A model generated the notes under the pieces. The model had not been told where the DNA came from. It saw only the letters and a list, made by a program, of their open reading frames with translations, and searched no databases. Shown piece after piece: positions 23,684 through 33,555 of a DNA stretch of 64,000 nt (the first letter of the stretch is position 1; every line of letters begins with the position of its first letter). Origin of the DNA: Gaeumannomyces sp. JS-464 (taxonomy: Eukaryota; Ascomycota; Sordariomycetes; Magnaporthales; Magnaporthaceae); contig NGZR01000001.1 of assembly GCA_002197995.1 (NCBI GenBank), positions 8,804,001 to 8,868,000 of the forward strand, in the 5' to 3' direction. The position numbers and the translations under genes are program-made.

Positions 23684-26600
23684 ATGAGTAGCAGTTTGCC
23701 CGTGGTTGGCGGCGTCGTGGTGCTCGTCCTCACCGTCGCCCTCGCCGGCTCGGCCCTGGCCTGCTTCAGAAACGGCCGCACTCTGTTCTCGTCTCGTCGT
23801 CCCGCGCCGACGACCCCCACTGGCGGCAGCAGCCCCAAGCGCTCCTGGCTCTTCTTCTCCGGCCGCCGCCACCGCCGTCTGTCGCGCAACCGCAGGTCCT
23901 GGCTGGGGCAGCAGTCCAGGAACAACAACACAAACAGCAACAACAACAACCCCTACACGTTCGCGGCGGACTCGTGGCGCGGGCTCGACAGCGTCCCGGA
24001 CCTGAGGGCGGCCCTGGAGCTGCAGCGACGGGGGTCCGCGGAGAGCAGGGAGCAGCAGCAGTGCCGGAAACCGACGCTTGACGTCGTCGGGCTAGCAGGG
24101 GAGGAGGAGCGGGTGCAGGAGGTATGGCGGCCGCGGCGCTGCAGCAACCTGACGTGGAGCTTCACGGACGTCACGACGACGACGGCGGCCCGGACGGCGG
24201 AAGACGAGGAGGCAACACCGGCAGCAGCGACGGCTCGGCGGCAGGGGTCGCGCTCCTCGGCGGGCTCGACGGCGGCGACAGCACCACCACCGCTAGCAGG
24301 AGCAATGCCCCCCAGCCCGAGCCCCTGCAGATTGTCAAGCGGTGCGAGAGCGTCATCGGCGGCGGCAGCAGGCGGTCCGGCAGCGGCGGCACCGACTCGA
24401 GCGGGGCCGGCAGCGTCCCTGAGCCCCCCGGCGGCGACGCGCCGCTGACGGTGCGGAAGCGGAGGTCGAATGCCGGCGCTGCTGTCGGCATCGGCATCGG
24501 CATCGGCATCGGCATCGGCGGCGGAGGGGCGCCCGGGGCTGCGAGGAAGCCGCGCCTGTCGGGGAGCTGGACCTGGGGAGGGGGTTTGGCGGGCATGCGG
24601 CGGGACTGTACCGATGGTGGCGACGACGACGGTATGTGTGCCTTTGTTTTTTTTTCTTTCTAACGCGTGCGTCTGTGGGGTGCGAAATTGCCAAGGAAAA
24701 AAAACGTTGGCTAACGTGAATAAATAGGAGACGGGGAGGGTGGGAACCAGAACCAGACGCCGATGGCCGCCACGGACGCGGCTCCGCGGTCGGCAGTCTC
24801 GGGTTTGGCGGCACGCCGCGGTTCGCCACGCCCAGGCCGCTGGCGGGCCTCACGCCGCCGCCGGACATGATGGCGAGGCGCGGCTCGGCAGCGTCCAGGA
24901 CCCCGTCGCTCGACTCCCTCGACGACGCGGCCCAGCGCTTCCCTCCGCTGCCGCCACCACCATCGGGCGGTTTCGACCTCGGCAGCAGCAGCGGCGACCC
25001 CTACGCCCGCGCCACGACGTGCCTGCCCTTCTTGGGGCCGCGCGGCGCGCAGGGAGGCCACCAGCACGGCCGGGGCGGCGCTCACCACAACCATCACCAC
25101 CACGGCGATGGCCCTCACCACTACCGGCAGCACTACAGCCCCGCGCCTTCCGCCATGCTGCCGGACCCGTCGGTCCTCGTGCCGTGCGTGACGGTCACGC
25201 CTGACTGCAGGGGCGTGGACGCGGGCGGCGGCGGCGCGCGCAGCTTCTGGGCGGCCGTGCAGGTGTCGACGTGGCTCTCGCGGCCCGAGGTCATGGTGGC
25301 CCGCAACCGGTTCGGGGACGTCTGGGGCGGCGGCGGCGGCGGCGGCGGCGGCGGAGGGCGTCAGGGCCAGCGGCAGGCGCTCAGGGCTGTTGACGAGGAC
25401 GAGTTGGGTGGGTTGCGAGGCGTTTTGCTTTGTTCCCACGGGCACAGGCAGAGAGAGTATGGATTGCTAATGGCACACGGGTCTAGGACTTCATCAATTC
25501 GGCTATCTCTACGACGTCAAGCTCGAGGTGCTTCCGGTGCACGGGAACTCCGAGGTGCTCGAGATATTGGTCGATAAGGCGGCCCCAACGTGAGTTGAGC
25601 TCATCCGTCGTATCACTGTGCCTCATCGACCCCTTGTTGCTTGTGCTTGTGTGCTAACATCCTATCCCACAAAATAGTGTCCTCGAGCCGGGGGCAAGGC
25701 TTCTGGCGCTCGCCCACATACAGCTCGAACCCACAGACGCGGCGGCCGAGTCGCCCGGCCGCGAGCACGGGCAGAGGCACGACTCGGACGAGCTGATGAG
25801 GGACCTCGAGCTCCAGCTGGGCACGACGCGGACCGACTACCTCCGCGTGTGCCTAACATACCGCCACTCGGGCTTCCCGCACCAGAAGCAGCCCCAGACA
25901 TGCTCCACCACGCAAAAGCACAGACAGCATTATCCGCAGCCGCTGGGCGACACGCCGTCGCCGTCGCCTTCGCCGTCGTCATCGTCGGCGTCGGCCACCG
26001 TGGCGGCCACGCACCGGATCGAGACCGAGGTCACGGCCACCATTGAGCGACGCGACTCCGGGTCCCTGTGGTCCCCGACGCCGGCGGCGGCGCCGAACCC
26101 GCTACTGCAGGTCGTGGCGTCGTGCTGGGGGTAAGGGCCGCCCGCGACGTCATGCGGCGCATATCCGCCAGAGCCGCGGCGGAGGGGATAGACAGGGCCG
26201 GGACGGCCACCCCGGCGGAGCCGACACGGCCGCAGACCCCAGCGACGCCGACGCCGGCCCAGAGGCCCGCCGCCGCCGCTGCCGCCCTGCTCCGGAGACC
26301 CGCCACGGCGGCGCCGCCTTCGTCGAACCGGCCGCTGTCTCGCCTCACCTGCGCCTTCCCTCCGGCTGATTCCGGCCGTCAACAGCATAAACAGCCGGCG
26401 GTGCACGTGCCGACCAGGCGCGCTAGCCTGCGGCGCGACAACGTTGCCGAGCAGCGCGCCGCCGTCGGCGAGGACCGCGCGGCAGAGACGGGCACGCCGG
26501 ACCCGGCGCACAGGATCTGGGGGCAGATCCGGCGCGCGTCGTCGCACCTGCCCAAGCCGTCGCCCCAGCCGCTGCCGAGATCAACGCCCGGGACCGTCGG

Positions 26601-26997
26601 GAGGCGCCTGGCACCTGGCGGCTTGGTCGCTAGCCGGGTGGAGGGGCTGCAGCAGCAGGCCCAGGCCCAGGCCCAGGCACGAGCGCAGGCGCAGCCACAG
26701 GCGAGACCGTCGGCGGGACCGCTGGGCAGCAGCGTCGCCTGGCCGCCGCCGGCTGGCAACCGCGGCAGGGAGACTGAGCGGCGGCGCGAGGCGCTCCTGG
26801 AGACGGCGGTGCGCAACCGGAGGTCGCTTGGCGTTGACACGCTGAGGAGCCTGGTTCCGAGCGAGACGGATGGGGCTTCTGGAGGCGCCGAGCTGGGTGC
26901 ACGCGGGCAGCAGCAGCAGCGCGATCTGATGAGGCGCGGCAGTGGCAAGGCGAAGAGAGAGTCTGGTGGGAGGTGGGGTTGGGCTGGATGGTGGTGA
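23684..26997 (+). CDS. Conserved fungal membrane-anchored protein of unknown function (frame-broken in this sequence)
   Basis: The start at 23684 gives a short extracytosolic leader and one hydrophobic helix (residues ~6-26). A basic, Asn/Ser-rich region follows. The frame changes near 24190-24300 (2 to 1) and again at GGG 24801-24803, each equal to one missing base. Introns: 24632-24727, 25408-25486 and 25590-25677, all GT-AG and phase-consistent. The folded-looking part spans FGGTPRFATPRPLAGLTPPP, VQVSTWLSRPEV, FGYLYDVKLEVLPVHGNSEV and LEPGARLLALAHIQLE, then TDYLRVCLTYRHSGFP. Another one-base break sits in the five-G run 26127-26131, where LLQVVASCWG must continue into VRAARDVMRRI. The C-terminus has RNRRSLGVDTLRSLVP-type sequence and ends WGWAGWW. 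I know this architecture only as hypothetical fungal proteins and assign no function. The gene converges on the AlkB gene with about 100 nt between stops. Confidence 0.65.
24487..24516 (+). repeat. (GGCATC)5 coding hexanucleotide repeat
   Basis: Five units encode Gly-Ile repeats inside the unknown membrane-anchored protein. It lies in the frame that also gives VKRCESVIGGG and APLTVRKRRSN, which supports that frame as the coding one here. Confidence 0.85.
25326..25356 (+). repeat. (GGC)n coding polyglycine tract
   Basis: About eleven glycine codons, nearly all GGC, in the exon that precedes the intron at 25408. Confidence 0.85.
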
Positions 26998-27099
26998 GCA
27001 TGCATGCCGTTGTTCGCTTTGGGGCGTCCAGAAGAAACCGGGGAAGAGGCATTTATCACGGGTAATGCATGGCGTTACAAAACACAATGAAAGGGATAA

Positions 27100-28613
27100 T
27101 CAAGACTCGTTTTCTGGTTTCGATGACGGCTCCGGGCTCACAGGTTTTGGACGCCCCTGGGACAAGGTAGTGCTCCACGGCGGGTTGCCGTCCTCGTCGA
27201 ACTCGGCCCACTGGAAAAAGGGGCAGCCTGTTTTGCCGGGGACGTTACCTGCATGGCACATCCAGAAGTATCTGCCCCAATTCTCCTTTTTCCTCTGCAC
27301 GACCCGCAAGACGGTCGGGACCTGGCATCTGCACTTTGGGGTGAACTTTGGGTGAAAGGCGGCCTTGTAATCACGGTAGGTGATATTTATGCGCCTGTTG
27401 CCGGCCACAGGGTGCGGCTGGATGGCCTGGGCCGGGGCGATGCAGTGCTTCCACTCCTCCTGCATCTCGGCGTGCATGACGAGGAGCGAGTTGTGCGGCA
27501 GGTGGATCGAGATCTGGCCCTCGTTGGCGTCCTCTGGCTGTTTTTTGTGGTCCGTTTTGTTCCTGTTGCTGTCCTCGCCGTTTTCACCCCCGTTGCCCTC
27601 GTCGCCATCGTCGTCGGGCCTGGGGACGATGCGGCGGACGCGGAACTCGCGCGCGACGCCCAGGGACAGCGAGCCGATGACGGCGCGGGGCCCCAGGTAC
27701 GTCAGCTGGTCGCTGTGCCAGCCGACGTTCTCGTGGGGACCGTTGTAGCAGTTCACGAACGCGGCGTTGGGCACAAAGGGGTCGGGCGGCTGGTGGCGGA
27801 GCTTGCGCCCGCCCGGGTATCGGGTGCGGATTCGCTCGGCCACCTCCCGCTGGACCGCCGCCTGGACCTTGGGCCGGACGGCCTCGAGTTGCGGGGTGAG
27901 GCGGCGGACGTCCTGTTTGCATTGTTTGAGCATCCGACTATTTTTTTTTTGTATATATGGGAATAAATGACAGACGAGCAAGCATTGGGCTTATAGGGAT
28001 TAATTACATTCAATTTGGCGCCGTTGTAAAGGTACTCGTACTTTTGCTGGTGCATCTCCTCAAAGCTGCCGACGTAGAAGCCCGAGGTGTGCGGGCTCGA
28101 GACGACGTTGTCGAACAGCTTGAAGGTGATCTTCTCAAACGTCTCCGACTCGGCCAGCAGCTCCCTGAGCAGCGCGTTGGCCTCGTCCGGCGGCAGGAAG
28201 TTGTGGATCACGGTGCACGGGGTGTGTTCGGCGATGTCTATCGGGTCGTACAGAAACAGCGTCCTGCCCTTCCTGGACAGGGGTTTGGCGGTCCTCTTCT
28301 TGGCTGGGGGTGAGTCGGAAGAAGAAGAGTGTGCGACTGCTGTTGTTGTCGTGAATGACCTCAGGGATGACTGGGCCCCGCCCGTGACAGCTCTTCTTCC
28401 CCGCCGCCTGGGTTTCCCGGGTCCCAAGGAAGCGGCCGACAGCGATGCCGAGGCCTCTTCCACGGAGCCGTCGTGGGCCAGCAGCACGTCAAGCAGGAGA
28501 GTCTGGTCCAAGTCGGGGTGCAGCGACGACAGCAAGGCCAGTTTGACGTCGGTGGAGTCCGAGTCGTCATCGTTGCTGGACTTGGGCCTCTTTCTCGTCA
28601 CAAATGCGTCCAT
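27100..28613 (-). CDS. AlkB-type Fe(II)/2-oxoglutarate dioxygenase with N-terminal CUE and C-terminal GRF zinc finger
   Basis: Two exons, 28008-28613 and 27100-27912, with a 95-nt phase-0 intron, give 472 residues. Order of parts: a CUE-like ubiquitin-binding segment (residues about 24-62, VKLALLSSLHPDLDQTLL), a Ser/Lys-rich linker, the AlkB core (about 120-385) and a GRF zinc finger (about 394-445; CRCQVP...YFWMC...GCPFF). The iron ligands are visible as WHSDQ (H268, D270) and WKHCI (H358). The 2-oxoglutarate-binding arginine lies in RRINITYR (R376 or R382). An acidic insert occurs at about 300-333. The ALKBH2/3-like core predicts oxidative demethylation of alkylated nucleic acid in the nucleus, GRF binds single-stranded DNA in other proteins, and CUE implies recruitment through ubiquitin. 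It shares a 484-nt divergent promoter with pex7. The frame is intact. Confidence 0.9.
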
Positions 28614-29097
28614 GGCAGTAGGTATGGGGGTTAGCCATATGGAAATGCACTCAGTTTGGATTGTGAATACTGCCATTCATTTAGTCACGACCAGGAGAAC
28701 AGGCAGCCCCACCGGGTGTCACGAAAAAGGCGCCAGACCACGTGACCTTGGCTCCGCCAGAATGTTTGACAGGGGCAAAAATGAGCCCGCTTTCCCCAGC
28801 TCGGTCGGCATGCGCATCCAGAAAAGTTGCCGAGGCTTATTCTTGTTGAGACTTCGCACGTCGACGACGCCTGATGCAGCCCAGCTCGGGGATATGAGTA
28901 ATTACCAGCTACCTGCCGCGCATCCCAGGTAGCCTGGATAGGATCGCGTAATCATCGAGACCACACCTGGCTGGCCCAACTTAGCGGAGCCGTCCTCGCT
29001 CGATCGCGGGGAGGGGGTTTCTGAGCCCAGAGGAAGGGGGCCCATGTGAGAGAGAGCCGCAGCCCGCCCAAAAAAAAAAAAAAAACCACCCAAAATC
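28614..29097. promoter_or_regulatory. Shared divergent promoter region (AlkB-like gene / pex7)
   Basis: The 484 nt between two divergent start codons must contain both core promoters. A 15-nt A run at 29071-29085 precedes the pex7 ATG. I see no clear TATA box. The call rests on gene orientation only. Confidence 0.6.
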
Positions 29098-30313
29098 ATG
29101 GCTGCCCCCATGCTCGAGTTCCGGACCCAGGGGTTCAACCCCTATGCCGTCAAGTATTCGCCCTACTTCGACTCGCGCGTCGCCGTCGCCAGCTCCGCCA
29201 ACTTTGGCATCGTCGGCAACGGCCGCGTCTATTCCTTAGGGCTGACGGCGGCAGGGGTCCAGATTGAAAAGACGTGAGTGTTGAGAATCACTACTGCGGC
29301 CGCTACGGCGCGAGCAGCAAAAGCTGACCCGCACCAGCTTCGATACCAACGATTCTCAGTATGATCTCGCCTGGTCTGAGCTCAACGAGAACCAGCTCAT
29401 CGTGGCCTGCGGTGATGGCTCCGTCAAGCTGTTCGACCTTGGCGTCAACGAGTTCCCCGTCATGAACTTCCACGAGCACAAGAGGGAGACTTTCTCAGTG
29501 TGCTGGAATCCAGTCACCAAGGACACCTTCCTGTCAAGCTCCTGGGACGGTACCGTCAAGATCGTGAGTTGTCTGGGCCGGGAACCGGTCCGGTCCACAG
29601 CCACGTCACGTGTTTGTTACTAGAACCCCTGAGCTGACAACCTCACCTTTTCCCAGTGGTCACCCACCCGCAACCACTCACTGAAGACGCTTCCCATCGG
29701 CAACTGCGCCTACAGCGCCTCCTTCTGCCCCCTCAACCCGGCCCTCGTCAGCGCCGTGTCCACAGACTCGTGCGTGCGCCTGTTCGACCTGCGCACGCCC
29801 GTGTCGGCAAAGTACCACCTCGTGGCCACTATCCCGGTCCACCTGCCGTCACCCTCGTCCCCCGGCGCCGCGGCCGTCCCGCCCGCCGAGGTGCTGACGC
29901 ACGACTGGAACAAGTACCGCGACTCGGTCGTCGCCACGGCCGGCGTCGACCGCGTCATCCGCACCTTTGACGTCCGCAACCCGGCCGGCGGACCCCTGTC
30001 CTTCATGGACGGCCACCAGTTCGCCGTCCGCCGCCTGGCGTGGAGCCCGCACGCGGCCGACCTGCTCGTGAGCGCGAGCTACGACATGACGGTCCGCCTG
30101 TGGTCCGACTCGTCGGCGATGGCGCCGCCCCAGCCAGCCGGCATGCCGCCGCCGCCGACGACGCAGGGCAGGGAGCTGGGCGTCATGAACCGCCACACCG
30201 AGTTCGCCACGGGCGTCGATTGGTGCTTGTTTGGTGCTGGTGGCTGGGTGGCCTCTTGCGCGTGGGACGAGCGGGTGCTGTTGTGGGACGCCAATGCCTT
30301 CCTCCGGAGGTAG
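29098..30313 (+). CDS. pex7: Peroxin-7, PTS2 receptor (WD40 protein)
   Basis: Three exons (29098-29273, 29338-29563, 29657-30313), joined by GT-AG introns of 64 and 93 nt, give 352 residues, the usual PEX7 length. PEX7 binds the N-terminal PTS2 signal of cargo such as thiolase in the cytosol and, with a PEX20-type co-receptor, delivers it to the peroxisomal docking complex. The sequence shows the typical start FRTQGFNPYAVKYSPYFDSR. WD repeats follow, including FDTNDSQYDLAWSELNENQL, FSVCWNPVTKDTFLSSSWDG, ASFCPLNPALVSAVSTDSCV and RRLAWSPHAADLLVSASYDM. It ends with VDWCLFGAGGWVASCAWDE. A Pro-rich insert between the last blades is a lineage extra. The start has a good context (CAAAATCATGG). Confidence 0.95.
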
Positions 30314-30628
30314 TGGCGATAATTCTGGTCTTGTGTTTTCCTGGGTCAAATGGGAAAGGGAGTTTGGGAGAGTTCACATATTTGCCTTGTTGCGATATCC
30401 TGGGAGGTGGGGGAATCTAATGGGCGATATCCGACCACTCCTCTCTGCCCCGACGTTCCTTCCCAGGCAAGGAGCCCCGAGCTCCCTGGGGTGGTGGTGC
30501 CCAAGGTGAGGAGGAAGTGAGAGTGACTACCAGAGGGGCGGGAAGGACCCCTCCCCCTCCCCCTCCTCCTCCTCCTCCCCTCCCCTCATAAGCTCGACCC
30601 GGGCGGCTGGTTTCCAACTCCCGGGGTT

Positions 30629-30860
30629 CCTCGGTTGGTGCAGTTGGCAGACGCAGCACCGCGCCAAACGTAAGGCAGACCACTCAAGAGGTCCCCGGTT
30701 CGAGTTCGGGTGCGGCCCCTGCGCATTGGCAAATCGCAATGACACAATGCCCGCTGTGAGATGGCGTGCTGGCCACCACAAGAAAACGAAGAAAGTGTAG
30801 AATCCAAGGCATTTTCGTAGCCGGGCACCCCGAAAGGGTTGCCCGGTGAGCTTTTTGTCT
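30629..30860 (+). ncRNA. Possible Pol III unit with tRNA-like A and B boxes, hairpin and T-run terminator
   Basis: An A-box-like element (TGGTGCAGTTGG, 30636-30647) and a B-box-like element (GGTTCGAGTTC, about 30703-30713) lie in tRNA order. The B box sits in a good T-arm: stem CCCGG, loop TTCGAGT, stem TCGGG. I could not find a 5' acceptor strand complementary to the 3' TGCGGCC, nor a convincing anticodon arm, so this is not a standard tRNA. About 110 nt further on is a hairpin with a 7-bp perfect stem (30821-30827 with 30840-30846), then five T (30852-30856), a Pol III terminator. Alternatives are a degenerate tRNA, a tRNA-derived SINE, or a small RNA driven by tRNA-type promoters. Confidence 0.4.
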
Positions 30861-31381
30861 TTTTCTTTCCTGCTGTTTGACCCCATTCCCATTTGGCGAT
30901 ATCGCCATAGCCACGACTTTTTTTTTTTTCTTCTTTTTTTCGCCGCCTTTTTTTTGCCCGATCCTTTTCGCGGCACATCAGCAAACATGCCGTAGTACCT
31001 TCCGTTCTTGCTATTCTTTATTCACCTGGTGTCGCGTGGCAAGCTGCGTGACTGTGCCTTGTCATCCGATTTTCTCGTGCTTTGACATACTTGGTGTATT
31101 TATCTTCCTCCTCTGCACTGCCTTCCTCGGGCCGCTGCTTCCTGTCCCAACCGTCCCAGCTAGCAGTTGAATGCTGTTTCCTCCACCACAACAATATCGA
31201 GAGCGCCAAAAGACAAGCACCGCCTATCCTCTCCCCAAGTTGCACGCGTCGACCACCAGGTTTTGCCCTGTCCTGCCATAACAAATCGTTCGGTTGGTTA
31301 ATTCCACCCCCTCCACCCAAACTTCCGCGGCAACAGTCTAACATGTAACCTGAAGCAGTCGGACGGATTACAAGTAAAACA
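30861..31381. other. Intergenic stretch upstream of the small ORF
   Basis: T-rich sequence with several 8-11 nt T runs (30919-30955), then pyrimidine-rich DNA typical of a fungal promoter and leader. A start-stop pair (ATGTAA, 31343-31348) lies 34 nt before the 31382 ATG. No other feature was seen. Confidence 0.5.
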
Positions 31382-31474
31382 ATGTCCGAAACCGACCTCA
31401 TCATCACCGCCGTGTTACTCCCTTTCCTCGCAATCTTTTGTATATGTCTTGCCTTTTGGATCATGAAACGGTGA
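31382..31474 (+). CDS. Candidate small single-pass membrane peptide (30 residues)
   Basis: A 30-codon ORF preceded by GTAAAACA, an excellent fungal start context. The peptide begins with a short acidic head (MSETD), then a continuous hydrophobic helix of about 21 residues (LIITAVLLPFLAIFCICLAF) and a short basic tail (WIMKR). By the positive-inside rule this predicts N-out/C-in orientation. Size and layout recall tiny membrane proteins such as Ost4 or the yeast Pmp1 proteolipid, but I see no sequence match to either. A minimal ATG-stop uORF at 31343-31348 could limit its translation. It sits in a 1.5-kb interval between pex7 and the MscL gene that has no other gene. It is unproven; it could also be a chance ORF. 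Confidence 0.45.
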   Translation: MSETDLIITAVLLPFLAIFCICLAFWIMKR

Positions 31475-31852
31475 AGGGCATCAAATGCTGAGAAAGGAGA
31501 GCGAAAAGGATAGGGGGATCATGGGAATGGGGTGCCGTGGCTGTCCAGACAGAACGCCAGCAATGAGCATCCCTTCATGAGCGAGGCTGGATAAAGGAGC
31601 ATGAGTGCGGAGGAATCCAGACACGAAACTCGATGGATTCATAACTACTGAATGCCGTATGCATGCATCGCTTTCATATTCGGAAATCGACCCAGCCATT
31701 GCACATATCTCCAAATTCTCAACGTCGCGCCTACATGCTCCTAGAATAAACAAATCTACCCCAGAATATGACACCACCTTCACATTGCCGACAATTGTCA
31801 CCGCGTAAATTGGGTGGCCGCAAATAATACCTTGACGCCAGCAAGCAAACTC
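31475..31852. other. Intergenic region, nothing recognised
   Basis: This is 3' flank shared by the rightward small ORF and the leftward MscL gene. No repeat, RNA or frame that I can support. Confidence 0.5.
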
Positions 31853-32861
31853 CTAGTGACGCTGGTCCTCGGTGCCATCGACCCAGCTGGTGCAGTTGAC
31901 GCATCTCCGGGCTCTGCGAGGGCGGTGCGGTTAGCATGGAAGAGCAGGTGACGTCGACAGCAGCATTCTATAAGAGATGGGGACGGAAGAAAGAAGAAAA
32001 AAACAATGGTATTGACCGTGGAGTGGGTCGGTGCTGGGGGTGTGTTGGCATACTGTCACGAAGATACCGAGTTAGTACTTGTGCCACCGACCCAGAGACT
32101 GCTAGAATACGTAGACGTACCTTCTCGTTGATGTTCTTCCTGCAGTAGGGACACTTGCGGAGGTGCTTGATGATAGGGTCCTTGGAGAAATACTGGTAGA
32201 GACCCGCCAGCGCATAGAGCGAAATGCCGATACCCAGAAAGTTGAGGGACTTGTTCACAAATGACCTGTACCGCAAACTCGCGTCAGCCCCGAGGAATCC
32301 ACCCGACTCCCATCTTGGAAGCGTAGCGAGGATGGTGAGCAGAACTTACCCCCAGGCCATGACGACGGCGGAATCGTCCTGGGCCATCTTGATGGTGGGA
32401 TAGCCTCCATGCTTAGGGTCATAATTAGGCCCGGGTTTGAGGACAGCAAACTTTTCGTCCAAGTTTCTGTTTAAGGGCTACGATGTGGAGTGTCAGCAAG
32501 AAAGGGATCACATCAAGTTGGGAGGGAGGGTAGCCGTGTTGACTAGGTAGGCACATACCAGGAGCACACTTAGGGGAGGGAGCAGAATGTCGGAAACAAA
32601 CGAGTTGACGATGGTGGTGAAGGCAGCGGCAAGACTAGATTGTTGTCGATTAGCTCAACTGAGGCGAGCAGCAGCAGACGTGACGAGGACTCACATCAAT
32701 CCAAAAGCAATCTCCAAGATGTTGCCCTGGAGAGCAAAGTCGAGGAAGCCCTCCCACACTCGACGGACCCGCCGCTCACCGGGGAAGGTCTCCTCGGTCC
32801 TGAGGTTGGCGCTGCTGCTGGGGTCGTCCCGGTAGCTCTCGCGGGTTTCCCTCCTTGGCAT
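31853..32861 (-). CDS. Large-conductance mechanosensitive channel (MscL family) with C-terminal CxxC ribbon
   Basis: A five-exon gene encoding about 192 residues. Exons: 32695-32861, 32559-32634, 32350-32477, 32121-32265 and a last exon 31853 to about 31911. MscL forms a pentameric channel opened by membrane tension. TM1 lies in GNILEIAFGLILAAAFTTIV, followed by NSFVSDILLPPLSVLL. TM2 is FLGIGISLYALAGLYQYF. After TM2 comes CPYCRK...RRCVNCTSW, two CxxC pairs that look like a zinc ribbon and are absent from most bacterial MscL. The last junction is odd. The donor AAG|GTACGT and acceptor CAG|AGCCC put the RRCVNC frame out by one. Either a donor six to seven bases downstream (GTCTAC) with acceptor CAGAG is used, or there is an indel. 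The cellular membrane is not predictable from this sequence. Confidence 0.85.
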
Positions 32862-33555
32862 GTTGGACAAAGGAAATCGACTGTGCGAATAGACAAGCTG
32901 TTCGGCGTAACAAGAGACGAAAATGCTGTGAGTCTAAAAGAGCGGTCGCTGCAGCGGAAAGGCGGCGGTGTTCTGAAGTCTGCCGTGCTGTTTTTGTTTG
33001 CGGGGCTGCACGTTGGGCTGAATCCCCATTTCGGGTGACAGCGTGCCATCAAAAGTGGAGATGACAGTCGCCGGGATGCAGCGCACGGGCCGCGGCCTGA
33101 ACGAGAGACGTGGAGAGATCCCTGCCCGATTGAATATGGTCGTCCAAACCGCTTCCATGACGTCATGGTCAACCAATGGTTCGGATGGTCCTTTGTCTCC
33201 GCAAAAGCTGAGTTGTTCGCTTTAAGCTATTTTCAGGACAGTGGGATGGAGTAGGATGGCCACACATTTGGTGCGGTGCGTGGCGGCACATGGGCGAAAT
33301 GCTGTGATTCGAGCAAGTTGGAAAGCAATGAGCAACAAGTGCTGCCTGCGCTGTATTGGGTAGAACCGAACTAGGAAAAAAGGAACGTTGCGATAAAGGT
33401 TTCATTGTACAAAATCAAGGCAAATAAAATGAGAAAAGCATAAAGCAAATAGATCAGGAATTCCACTTGAATAGCTCCGGGGATATCATGTTGCAGAGAA
33501 ATCGCCAGGCATGGGAGAAATCAAGAACAGCCGAGTCGTGCAACCCTCACACTCC
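32862..33555. other. Intergenic region upstream of the MscL gene
   Basis: Promoter space of the leftward MscL gene and 3' flank of the leftward SUR7-like gene. I see no further gene or repeat. Confidence 0.5.
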
